Below, piece after piece: positions 10,389 to 20,281 of a DNA stretch of 64,000 nt. Origin of the DNA: Pseudomonas sp. FEN (GTDB taxonomy: Bacteria > Pseudomonadota > Gammaproteobacteria > Pseudomonadales > Pseudomonadaceae). Position 1 is the stretch's first letter. Every line of letters begins with the position of its first letter. Where the stretch lies: the NCBI RefSeq assembly GCF_904067045.1, contig NZ_CAJFDC010000001.1, positions 186,001 to 250,000 on the forward strand. Direction: 5' to 3'. The position numbers and the translations under genes were made by a program. The notes under the pieces are model-generated. The model was not told where the DNA came from. It worked only from the letters and a program-made list of their open reading frames with translations, and made no database searches.

Positions 10389-10634
10389 ATGCGTAAGACT
10401 TTAGCTATTGCCTTGATGTTGACCGCTTCCCTCGGTCTCGCCGCCTGCGATAAAAAACCCGAGGACAAAGCTCAAGGCGCCAACCAGCAGGCCGAGCAAG
10501 CTCAGAAAAGCATGACCGAGGCTCAGGATAAGGTGAATGCCGCCGCCAAGGAAAACGTCGATGCTGCCAAAGCTCAGACTGATTCCAACAAAGCGACTGC
10601 CGAAGAAGGCACCAAAGCCGCCACCGGTTCTTGA
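10389..10634 (+). CDS. Small Ala/Lys/Gln-rich lipoprotein
   Basis: 81 residues: signal peptide with lipobox LAAC (Cys20) followed by a mature domain of about 60 residues rich in Ala, Lys, Glu and Gln that should form one amphipathic alpha-helix or coiled coil. No enzymatic motif. The residue after Cys20 is Asp, the classical inner-membrane retention signal of E. coli, although sorting rules differ in Pseudomonas. It carries its own AlgU-type promoter and terminator, so it looks like a monocistronic envelope-stress lipoprotein. Function unknown. Confidence 0.85.
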   Translation: MRKTLAIALMLTASLGLAACDKKPEDKAQGANQQAEQAQKSMTEAQDKVNAAAKENVDAAKAQTDSNKATAEEGTKAATGS

Positions 10635-10673
10635 GTCTCGAAACTCACCGGAGAACACCTGGCAACCCAAAGG

Positions 10674-10699
10674 AAGCCCGCCTTGTGCGGGCTTTTCTT
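10674..10699 (+). terminator. Terminator of lipoprotein gene
   Basis: AAGCCCGC/GCGGGCTT stem with CTTGT loop and a T-rich tail. Confidence 0.9.
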
Positions 10700-10818
10700 T
10701 GCGCATTGATTTTACCCCCCCTTCAACCACCTGCGTAACACCCTCCCCCTCCTGATCAGCCCCTGACAATCATCCTCACGACAGCAAGGTTTATCGGATC
10801 AGTCTCTCCCAACGCGCC

Positions 10819-10847
10819 TTGACATATTGAATGATCAGTCAAATAAT
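10819..10847 (+). promoter_or_regulatory. Promoter with embedded operator for the efflux gene
   Basis: TTGACA (10819-10824), 17-base spacer, AATAAT (10842-10847). The spacer contains the near-perfect inverted repeat TTGAATGATCAGTCAA (10827-10842), placed where a bound TetR protein would block RNA polymerase. The half-site CAGTCAA recurs before the tetR gene at 13310-13316. The remaining 10700-11103 sequence holds the leader described separately. Confidence 0.7.
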
Positions 10848-10927
10848 ATTAAAAAATAATAAGAATTCATTCAATAAATTACTTGTCGACACCAGCCAAC
10901 GCGAGTGCTGAGCACAGGAGTATGGGG

Positions 10928-10987
10928 ATGCACACTCGCCGCTGCGGCACTCCAGGCAATAAAGCTTCTCCCGAATTCTTTGGCTGA
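10928..10987 (+). CDS. Candidate leader peptide of the efflux gene
   Basis: A 19-codon frame (MHTRRCGTPGNKASPEFFG) with AGGAG seven bases before the ATG, lying about 80 bases after the promoter and 17 bases before a stable hairpin. No homology is claimed. It could be a ribosome-stalling leader that couples drug stress to efflux expression, or chance. Confidence 0.3.
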   Translation: MHTRRCGTPGNKASPEFFG

Positions 10988-11003
10988 AACGCACACAATC
11001 AAA

Positions 11004-11031
11004 AGCGCGAAGCGCTGAGTCGCTTCGTGCT
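11004..11031 (+). promoter_or_regulatory. Leader hairpin with alternative pairing before efflux gene
   Basis: AGCGCGAAGCG pairs with CGCTTCGTGCT (11 bp, one G-T) around a 6-base loop. The left arm can instead fold on itself (AGCGC-GAA-GCGCT). A run of five T follows nine bases later, so it is not a classical terminator, but it could be an attenuator. Confidence 0.4.
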
Positions 11032-11103
11032 GTCGTCAAATTTTTATCCGCACTCTGGATCAATCTCGATTTTCGTGATTCGACAATTGCAAGGAGCTTG
11101 TCT

Positions 11104-12627
11104 GTGCCCTATTCCAACCGTTCAAAAAATCGGATCGCATTAGCGGCCATCTGCTTGGCTTCTTTGATGTTCGGCCTGGAGATATCCAGTGTTCCGGTCA
11201 TCCTGCCTGGACTGGAAACAGTACTGCGGGCCGACTTCAAACAAATGCAATGGATCATGAATGCCTACACCATTGCCTGCACAACCATCATGATGGCGAC
11301 CGGCACGCTGGCCGATCGATTTGGCCGGCGCCGTGTGTTCATTATCAGCATCCTGGCTTTTGCTATCACTTCATTGATCTGCGGCATGGCACAGGATGTC
11401 TCGGTACTGATCGCCAGCCGCTTCCTTCAGGGCCTGGCGGGCGGTGCGATGCTGATTGCACAGGTCGCCATCCTGTCTCATCAGTTCCAGGAAGGGCGTG
11501 AGAGAAGCAAGGCCTTTGGGGCTTGGGGAGTCGTGTTCGGCATGGGTCTGGGCTTCGGCCCGATCATTGGCGGCCTGATCATGACCATTTCCAGCTGGCA
11601 ATGGGTGTTTCTGGTTCACGTGTTGATCGCCGCCGTAACCCTGTTCCTGGTGCTTGCCGGTGTCGAAGAGTCACGCGACCCACAAGTCAGGAAACTCGAC
11701 ACCCTGGGTATAGTGACCCTGTCCCTGGCGGTTTTCGGTTTGGCCTACTACATCACCCAGGGACCTGACCTGGGCTTTGGCAGCTCGCGGGCTCTCTGCA
11801 TCCTGGCCGCCACTGCCGCCAGCTTCATATTGTTCCTGTATGCGGAAAAGAAACACGCCCATCCCATGTTCGACTTTTCGGTATTCAGAATCCGGAATTT
11901 TTCCGGCGCACTGCTGGGTTCGATGGGCATGAACTTCAGCTTTTGGCCATTCATGATTTACCTGCCCATCTACTTCCAGAGCGGGCTGGGCTACGACCCG
12001 ATCACCGCCGGCCTGTCCTTGCTCGCCTATACCTTGCCGACTCTGGTATTCCCTCCCGTCGGTGAACGGCTCGCCCTGCGCTACCGCCCCGGCATCGTGA
12101 TTCCTTGCGGGCTCTTTACCATCGGCCTGGGCTTCATGCTGATGAAATATGGTAGCAGCCTGGAACAGGCCAGTTGGCTGACCCTGCTACCAGGCTGCCT
12201 GATCGCCGGTATCGGCCTGGGAATCACCAATACCCCGGTCACCAATACCACCACCGGGTCCGTGGACAGCAGTCGCGCCGGCATGGCCTCGGGCATCGAC
12301 ATGAGTGCCCGGATGATTTCGCTGGCGATCAATATTGCGTTGATGGGGCTTATTCTTGCACAAGCCGTGTACACACAACTGAAGCAACAGTTGCCCGATA
12401 CGATCAACAGTGTGCAATTACGTTCGCTGGCTGAATCCATTGCTTCAGGCAATACACTTATCAACCCGGCCTTCAACACGCTCGTATCATCGACCGCTCT
12501 ACACGACGCCCTGACCCATGCCTTCGGCATCTTGATGTTATACGGTGGAATCGCTGCCTGGTTACTCGCGGCCATCAGCCTGGTGATATTTGCGCCACAA
12601 TCCAAACGCTACCTGGCGACAAACTGA
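11104..12627 (+). CDS. DHA2-family (EmrB/QacA-type) MFS efflux transporter
   Basis: Inner-membrane drug:proton antiporter of 507 residues with about 14 predicted helices. Family motifs: GTLADRFGRRRVF (motif A, between helices 2 and 3), ASRFLQGLAGGAM (motif B) and GPIIGGLI (motif C, antiporter). GTG at 11104 was chosen because AAGGAG at 11091-11096 is spaced seven bases from it; the TTG at 11098 is too close. No membrane-fusion partner (emrA-like) gene is adjacent. Likely controlled by the convergent TetR gene through the operator at 10827-10842. Substrate unknown. Confidence 0.9.
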   Translation: MPYSNRSKNRIALAAICLASLMFGLEISSVPVILPGLETVLRADFKQMQWIMNAYTIACTTIMMATGTLADRFGRRRVFIISILAFAITSLICGMAQDVSVLIASRFLQGLAGGAMLIAQVAILSHQFQEGRERSKAFGAWGVVFGMGLGFGPIIGGLIMTISSWQWVFLVHVLIAAVTLFLVLAGVEESRDPQVRKLDTLGIVTLSLAVFGLAYYITQGPDLGFGSSRALCILAATAASFILFLYAEKKHAHPMFDFSVFRIRNFSGALLGSMGMNFSFWPFMIYLPIYFQSGLGYDPITAGLSLLAYTLPTLVFPPVGERLALRYRPGIVIPCGLFTIGLGFMLMKYGSSLEQASWLTLLPGCLIAGIGLGITNTPVTNTTTGSVDSSRAGMASGIDMSARMISLAINIALMGLILAQAVYTQLKQQLPDTINSVQLRSLAESIASGNTLINPAFNTLVSSTALHDALTHAFGILMLYGGIAAWLLAAISLVIFAPQSKRYLATN

Positions 12628-12637
12628 AGAGCTGTAC

Positions 12638-12667
12638 CGCTGACCATCCCAACCAGGGTGGTCAGCG
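12638..12667. terminator. Hairpin between convergent efflux and tetR genes
   Basis: Perfect 9-bp stem CGCTGACCA/TGGTCAGCG with a 12-base loop, overlapping the tetR stop codon. There is no T tract, so termination strength is uncertain. Confidence 0.5.
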
Positions 12668-13294
12668 CTTGGCAATGGTCGTCATGGACATATCGACAAT
12701 GGCCGTCAGGCGAGACTCTTCGTGGACCATTTTGCCGAATACACGCAGCCCTTGAATCATGCACAACAGGAAGTCCCCTACCGCCCGCTCATCCAGGTTC
12801 GAGTTGAACACCCCTTCGGACTGACCGCGAATGACCGCTGCCGTCAGCAAGGTCAGGGTCCGCTTCATGAACGATTCGATTCGCCCATGCAACTGAGTGT
12901 CTTCCGGCATCATTTCCAGCGTGGTGTTGACGATGAAACAACCGTCCAGCCCCTCCAGCGCCGAAGCGGAACGGGTGTAATGCATCAACGCTGCCCTGAG
13001 CGATTGATCGGCAGGCTCGCTGGAATTGAGTCGAGCCGCCAACTGGGCAATCGAACCGTCACTGTAATGCTCGATCGCGGCCAGCAACATGCCGTGCTTG
13101 TCGCCGAAGGCACCGTACAGGCTACCGCGCATCAATCCTGTTGCCTTGCAGATTTCGTCCAGCGAAGTGCCACGATATCCGCGCGCCCAAAAAACCTGAG
13201 CAACGACCTCGCAAATAGCATCGACATCGAACTCGCGAGGGCGTCCACGCACCGGCGGGTTGGCGGTTTTTCTGGAAAAATCGGTATTTGACAT
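12662..13294 (-). CDS. TetR-family transcriptional regulator
   Basis: 210 residues with an N-terminal helix-turn-helix (GYRGTSLDEICKATGLMRGSLYGAFGDKHGML, about residues 40-70) and a C-terminal ligand domain of the AcrR/NemR-like type containing Cys in GLDGCFIVNTTLE. ATG at 13294 is preceded by no Shine-Dalgarno sequence; a TATTAT box ends seven bases upstream, suggesting a leaderless mRNA. Convergent with the efflux gene and sharing the operator half-site CAGTCAA with its promoter, it probably represses both genes. Inducer unknown. Confidence 0.9.
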   Translation of the reverse strand: MSNTDFSRKTANPPVRGRPREFDVDAICEVVAQVFWARGYRGTSLDEICKATGLMRGSLYGAFGDKHGMLLAAIEHYSDGSIAQLAARLNSSEPADQSLRAALMHYTRSASALEGLDGCFIVNTTLEMMPEDTQLHGRIESFMKRTLTLLTAAVIRGQSEGVFNSNLDERAVGDFLLCMIQGLRVFGKMVHEESRLTAIVDMSMTTIAKR

Positions 13295-13318
13295 GATCGC
13301 AATAATACATTGACTGGG
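13295..13318 (-). promoter_or_regulatory. tetR promoter with operator half-site
   Basis: Read on the minus strand, CAGTCAA (13310-13316) is followed two bases later by TATTAT (13302-13307). The efflux promoter has the same CAGTCAA next to its -10 box. Transcription from here would start at or within a base or two of the ATG. Confidence 0.55.
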
Positions 13319-13330
13319 TGACATGAAGGC

Positions 13331-13364
13331 AAAAAAAGCCCCATGTCGCGATCCGACACGGGGC
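13331..13364 (-). terminator. Terminator of the branched-chain carrier gene
   Basis: 11-bp stem (GCCCC.TGTCG pairing with CGACA.GGGGC, one mismatch), five-base loop and seven T on the minus strand. It separates the carrier gene from tetR on the same strand. Confidence 0.92.
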
Positions 13365-13405
13365 ACTTTCATTTATCCACAATCCAGCCTCAACGGACTA
13401 ACACC

Positions 13406-14719
13406 TCAGGCCATAGCTTCGCTGCGCTTGCCGAGCAAGCGGTCGATCAGCACCACAATCGCCAGCATCACCACCGATGGCACCAGCCACGCCAGGCCCT
13501 GCTCGCTCAATGGCAAGTGCGATAACTGCGCCGGCATCCAGTCCGCCAGCCCGGCGCCCTTGAGGGCATCGATAATACCGAACAGCAACGACACCAGCAT
13601 CACCGGCCCGACGATACGCCCCTGCGCATGCCAGAACGACTGGCAGAAGCTCAGGGCCACCAAGGCGATGCATGGCGGGTAGATAGCGGTCAGGACCGGG
13701 ATCGAGAACGCGATCAGCTTGGTCAACCCGAGGTTCGACACCAGCAGCGAGAACCCCGCCAGGATGATCACCAGACTCTTGTAGGACAGCGGCAGGACGC
13801 GGCAGAAGTACTCGGCGCAGGCGCAGGTCACGCCCACCGCTGTCACCAGGCACGCCAGGGAGATCAACACCGCGAGGAAACCACTGCCCAGGGAGCCGAA
13901 GGTATGTTGCACATAACCGTGCAGCACCGCCGCGCCGTTGCTGGCACCGACCGCCACTTCGTGACTGCCCGAACCCAACCGGAACAGGCTGATATACACC
14001 AGTGCCAGGCCGACCCCGGCAATCAACCCGGCCATGATCGCGTAGCGGGTGATCAGCCGTGGCGAATCGACACCACGGGAACGGATGGCATTGACGATGA
14101 CGATGCCGAACACCAGGGCGCCCAGGGTATCCATGGTCAAGTAGCCATTGATGAAGCCCTGGGAGAACGGCGCCGCGACGTACTCAGGGGTAGCCGTGCC
14201 GATAGGGCCGGCCGGCAGGACAAAGGCCGCGATTCCCAGGGTCGCCAAGGCAATGATCTTCAGCGGTGCGAGAAAACGACCGACGGTATCCAGCAAGCGC
14301 CCGGGGTACAGGGAGATGATGAACACCAGCAGGAAGTACACCGAACTGTAGAGCAGCAGCGCCAACGGGCTGTCACCGGTCAATGGCGCCAGGCCGACTT
14401 CGAAGGACACCGTGGCAGTCCGCGGCGCGGCGAACAGTGGGCCGACCGCCAGGTAGCAGACGGCGGCCAACAAGCCGCCAGCGGCCTTGCCGATGGGACT
14501 GCTCAGGGCATCCATGGCGCCGCCGACCTTCGCCAGCGCGATCACGGTGATGACCGGCAGGCCGACCGCGGTGATCAGGAAGCCCAGCGCCGCCATCCAG
14601 ACATGAGGGCCGGACTGCAAACCGACGATCGGCGGAAAGATGATATTACCGGCCCCGACGAACAAGGCGAAGGTCATAAAGCCAAGCGCCAGGATGTCCT
14701 GGCCTTTCAATACTTTCAT
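13406..14719 (-). CDS. braB: Branched-chain amino acid:cation symporter (LIVCS family)
   Basis: Inner-membrane carrier of 437 residues with about 12 helices; the conserved N-terminal LIVCS segment [14 protein letters not shown] is present. It imports Leu, Ile and Val with sodium or proton. Length and position next to sucD match BraB (PA1590) of P. aeruginosa; BrnQ is the general family name. ATG 14719 gives the family start [10 protein letters not shown]; neither it nor the GTG at 14737 has a good ribosome site. The gene has its own terminator and a long upstream gap with a strong hairpin. Confidence 0.9.
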   Translation of the reverse strand: MKVLKGQDILALGFMTFALFVGAGNIIFPPIVGLQSGPHVWMAALGFLITAVGLPVITVIALAKVGGAMDALSSPIGKAAGGLLAAVCYLAVGPLFAAPRTATVSFEVGLAPLTGDSPLALLLYSSVYFLLVFIISLYPGRLLDTVGRFLAPLKIIALATLGIAAFVLPAGPIGTATPEYVAAPFSQGFINGYLTMDTLGALVFGIVIVNAIRSRGVDSPRLITRYAIMAGLIAGVGLALVYISLFRLGSGSHEVAVGASNGAAVLHGYVQHTFGSLGSGFLAVLISLACLVTAVGVTCACAEYFCRVLPLSYKSLVIILAGFSLLVSNLGLTKLIAFSIPVLTAIYPPCIALVALSFCQSFWHAQGRIVGPVMLVSLLFGIIDALKGAGLADWMPAQLSHLPLSEQGLAWLVPSVVMLAIVVLIDRLLGKRSEAMA

Positions 14720-14953
14720 TTTAAGGAAATACCACACTGCTGAATCGGAATTTAGAGAGGGATTTCCCGTAGGGTGAGGGAAATGCTGTCGACCCGTATG
14801 GGGTTGACCCGTTTAGCGCGCCGCGCCCTTTTGGGGAGCAAACGCAAAATGGCTGCCAGACTAACGAATTTGGGCTGAAAACGCACTGTTAGAGGGCAAA
14901 TTGTCCGATAAGCGACATTTCCGTGTCGTGTTTCAATATGAAATCGTTGTTGC

Positions 14954-14992
14954 CTGGACTGACGCCTTCGTGGCGTTGCGGCGTCAGTCCAG
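14954..14992. repeat. 13-bp perfect hairpin between sucD and braB
   Basis: CTGGACTGACGCC and GGCGTCAGTCCAG flank a 13-base loop. No T tract on either strand. It lies about 235 bases upstream of braB and 35 bases beyond the sucD terminator, so it is either a secondary sucD terminator or processing signal, or part of a long braB leader. The rest of the 14720-15025 gap shows nothing else clear. Confidence 0.6.
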
Positions 14993-15025
14993 ATTGCATA
15001 AAACTTCCTGATACCCAGAAAGCAC

Positions 15026-15049
15026 AAAGGCCACCCGAAGGTGGCCTTT
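15026..15049 (-). terminator. Terminator of sucCD
   Basis: AAAGGCCACC/GGTGGCCTTT stem (10 bp) with CGAA tetraloop; short T tract on the minus strand. Confidence 0.85.
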
Positions 15050-15078
15050 GCTGGTGGAGCATCAGCTAAGCGCGAAGC

Positions 15079-15960
15079 TTACTTGACGGTCCAACCGGTC
15101 AGCTCGGCCAGGGCCTTGCCGATGTCTGCCAGGGAACGCACGGTTTTCACGCCAGCGTCTTGCAGGGCAGCGAATTTCTCGTCCGCAGTGCCTTTGCCGC
15201 CGGAGATGATTGCGCCCGCATGGCCCATGCGCTTGCCCGCAGGGGCAGTCACACCAGCAATGTAGGAAACAACCGGCTTGGTCACGTGAGCCTTGATGTA
15301 GGCCGCCGCTTCTTCTTCAGCCGAACCGCCGATCTCGCCGATCATGACGATCGCTTCGGTCTTCGGGTCTTCCTGGAACAGTTTCAGGATGTCGATGAAG
15401 TTCGAACCCGGGATCGGGTCACCGCCGATGCCGACGCAAGTCGACTGACCGAAACCGGCGTCAGTGGTCTGCTTCACAGCTTCGTAGGTCAGGGTGCCGG
15501 AACGGGAAACGATACCGACCTTGCCTGGCAAGTGAATGTGACCTGGCATGATGCCGATCTTGCATTCGCCTGGAGTGATCACGCCTGGGCAGTTAGGCCC
15601 GATCAGGATCACGCCCAGTTCGTCGCACTTGACCTTGGCGTCCAGCATGTCCAGGGTAGGAATGCCTTCGGTGATGCAGACGATCAGCTTGATGCCGCCG
15701 AACGCTGCTTCCAGGATCGAGTCCTTGCAGAAAGGAGCTGGAACGTAGATCACGCTGGCGGTGGCGCCAGTGGCGGCCACAGCGTCTTTCACGGTGTTGA
15801 ACACGGGCAGGCCCAGGTGCTCGGTGCCGCCTTTGCCCGGAGTCACGCCACCGACCATCTTGGTGCCGTATTCGATGGCTTGCTGGGTGTGGAAACTACC
15901 TTGCGAACCGGTAATACCCTGGCAGATAACTTTGGTGTCTTTATTGATCAGGACGCTCAT
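15079..15960 (-). CDS. sucD: Succinyl-CoA synthetase alpha subunit
   Basis: 293 residues. Binds CoA through the N-terminal Rossmann fold ([14 protein letters not shown]) and carries the phosphohistidine of the catalytic cycle in [10 protein letters not shown] (about His246). With SucC it converts succinyl-CoA to succinate with substrate-level phosphorylation. Its ATG overlaps the sucC stop by one base (TAATG), so both are made together. Confidence 0.98.
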   Translation of the reverse strand: MSVLINKDTKVICQGITGSQGSFHTQQAIEYGTKMVGGVTPGKGGTEHLGLPVFNTVKDAVAATGATASVIYVPAPFCKDSILEAAFGGIKLIVCITEGIPTLDMLDAKVKCDELGVILIGPNCPGVITPGECKIGIMPGHIHLPGKVGIVSRSGTLTYEAVKQTTDAGFGQSTCVGIGGDPIPGSNFIDILKLFQEDPKTEAIVMIGEIGGSAEEEAAAYIKAHVTKPVVSYIAGVTAPAGKRMGHAGAIISGGKGTADEKFAALQDAGVKTVRSLADIGKALAELTGWTVK

Positions 15961-17126
15961 TATTTGCCCTCCGCAGCTTTGACAACTTGTTGAGCAGCGT
16001 CGGTCAGGCTGGTAGCAGCGATGATGTTCAAGCCGCTTTCTGCCAGTACTTTAGCGCCCAGTTCAGCGTTGTTGCCTTCAAGGCGAACAACAACCGGGAT
16101 TTTCACGCCGACTTCTTTCACCGCGCCGATGATGCCTTCGGCAATCATGTCGCAGCGAACAATGCCGCCGAAGATGTTGACCAATACTGCGGCGACGTTG
16201 GTGTCGGACAGGATGATCTTGAACGCTTCGGTAACGCGTTCCTTGGTTGCACCACCACCTACGTCGAGGAAGTTGGCTGGCTTGCCGCCATGCAGGTTGA
16301 CGATGTCCATGGTACCCATGGCCAGGCCGGCACCGTTGACCATGCAGCCGATATTGCCTTCCAGGGCCACGTAGTTCAGTTCGAACTTGGCGGCGTGCGC
16401 TTCGCGCGGATCGTCCTGGGACGGATCGTGGAAGGTTTTCAGCTTAGGCTGACGGTACATGGCGTTGGCATCGATGTTGATCTTGGCATCGAGGCAATGC
16501 AGATCGCCGTCGGCCTTGATCACCAGCGGGTTCACTTCCAGCAGGGCCAGGTCGTGATCCTTGAACAGCTTGGCCAGACCGACGAAGATCTTGGCGAACT
16601 GAGTGACTTGCTTGCCTTCCAGACCCAGCTGGAATGCCAACTCGCGACCCTGGAATGGCTGAGCGCCAACCAGTGGATCGATAGTGGCCTTGAGAATTTT
16701 CTCAGGGGTGTCGTGTGCGATTTTCTCGATGTCCACGCCACCTTCGGTGGAAGCCATGAACACGATGCGACGGCTCGAACGGTCAACGACAGCGCCCAGG
16801 TACAGCTCTTTAGCGATATCAGTGCACGATTCAACCAGGATCTTGGTGACTGGCTGGCCATTGGCATCAGTCTGATAGGTCACCAGACGCTTGCCCAGCC
16901 ACTGTTGGGCGAAGGCTTTGGCGTCTTCTTTGCTGCGAACCAGCTTGACGCCGCCCGCTTTACCGCGACCACCGGCGTGGACCTGGGCTTTTACAACCCA
17001 TTCGGTACCACCGATCTTGTCGCAAGCTTCTGCTGCTGCTTCCGGGGTGTCTACCGCGAAACCCTGGGATACTGGCAGGCCGTATTCAGCGAACAGCTGC
17101 TTACCCTGATACTCGTGAAGATTCAT
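15960..17126 (-). CDS. sucC: Succinyl-CoA synthetase beta subunit
   Basis: 388 residues, the family length, beginning [16 protein letters not shown]. The ATP-grasp domain ([17 protein letters not shown]) binds the nucleotide; the C-terminal domain holds the Gly-rich CoA-ligase segment [10 protein letters not shown]. The longer open frame upstream to 17324 runs through palindromic intergenic DNA and is rejected. It lies 337 bases downstream of lpd on the same strand, a gap filled by two palindromic blocks. Confidence 0.98.
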   Translation of the reverse strand: MNLHEYQGKQLFAEYGLPVSQGFAVDTPEAAAEACDKIGGTEWVVKAQVHAGGRGKAGGVKLVRSKEDAKAFAQQWLGKRLVTYQTDANGQPVTKILVESCTDIAKELYLGAVVDRSSRRIVFMASTEGGVDIEKIAHDTPEKILKATIDPLVGAQPFQGRELAFQLGLEGKQVTQFAKIFVGLAKLFKDHDLALLEVNPLVIKADGDLHCLDAKINIDANAMYRQPKLKTFHDPSQDDPREAHAAKFELNYVALEGNIGCMVNGAGLAMGTMDIVNLHGGKPANFLDVGGGATKERVTEAFKIILSDTNVAAVLVNIFGGIVRCDMIAEGIIGAVKEVGVKIPVVVRLEGNNAELGAKVLAESGLNIIAATSLTDAAQQVVKAAEGK

Positions 17127-17230
17127 GCTTTTTACCGTCTTCGTTAGGTACTGCGCATTCGGTGCTGCACTGATTGCAGTGCCGCACCACCTGTGACTGC
17201 TGCTTGCATGGCTTTGCCGGTCGCCCGGTA

Positions 17231-17312
17231 AAACCACGCAAGACTGCGTCCGGCGGACGTTCCGCGGTGAGTCTTGCGCGCAAGGCTCACGACGGGCAAA
17301 CCGCCGTGGTTT
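17231..17312. repeat. Nested palindrome in the sucC leader
   Basis: Outer arms AAACCAC (17231-17237) and GTGGTTT (17306-17312); middle arms CGCAAGACT (17237-17245) and AGTCTTGCG (17270-17278); an inner CGTCCG/CGGACG pair. It starts about 105 bases upstream of the sucC start and would fold strongly in the mRNA or as a cruciform. Confidence 0.6.
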
Positions 17313-17330
17313 CTTATTATCCAACGGACA

Positions 17331-17457
17331 GCGTGAAAACTACTGCGCTCAAAAATACTGCGTTAAAAACAGGTTCGGAATGCTCATTGACTAAAGTCAA
17401 CTGTGCTTCCTCACCTGTTTTCGCCTTGTCTTTTTTTCGCTCGCTACGTTTTCACGC
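17331..17457. repeat. 127-bp three-tier nested palindrome downstream of lpd
   Basis: Three inverted repeats share nearly one centre (about 17394): GCGTGAAAAC/GTTTTCACGC (17331-17340, 17448-17457), AAAACAGGT/ACCTGTTTT (17366-17374, 17413-17421) and TTGACT/AGTCAA (17387-17392, 17395-17400). It begins seven bases beyond the lpd stop. Likely a dispersed intergenic repeat of pseudomonads or the lpd terminator region; the common centre argues for one evolved element. Confidence 0.7.
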
Positions 17458-17463
17458 AGTCCT

Positions 17464-18906
<1,443 letters not shown>

Positions 18907-19012
18907 TCATTCCTTATCGAATCAAACCGGACGGCCCCTCGTGGGGACCGTCGTGGGACGAAGCTGATCGTTTAAGCGGGCAAGGCGCAAGCGCCCTGCC
19001 CCTTGGGTGCAA

Positions 19013-20239
<1,227 letters not shown>

Positions 20240-20281
20240 TATCTGTGGTTCCTTAAATTCGGTTTCAGGTGCGCGAAGGCG

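Noticed and set aside
10839..11063. Minus-strand frame of 74 codons in the efflux leader
   Set aside because: No ribosome site, composition unlike protein, and it runs through the operator and hairpin.
14752..15027. Minus-strand frame of 91 codons in the sucD-braB gap
   Set aside because: It spans the perfect hairpin and part of the sucD terminator, is Arg-rich without domains, and lacks a ribosome site.
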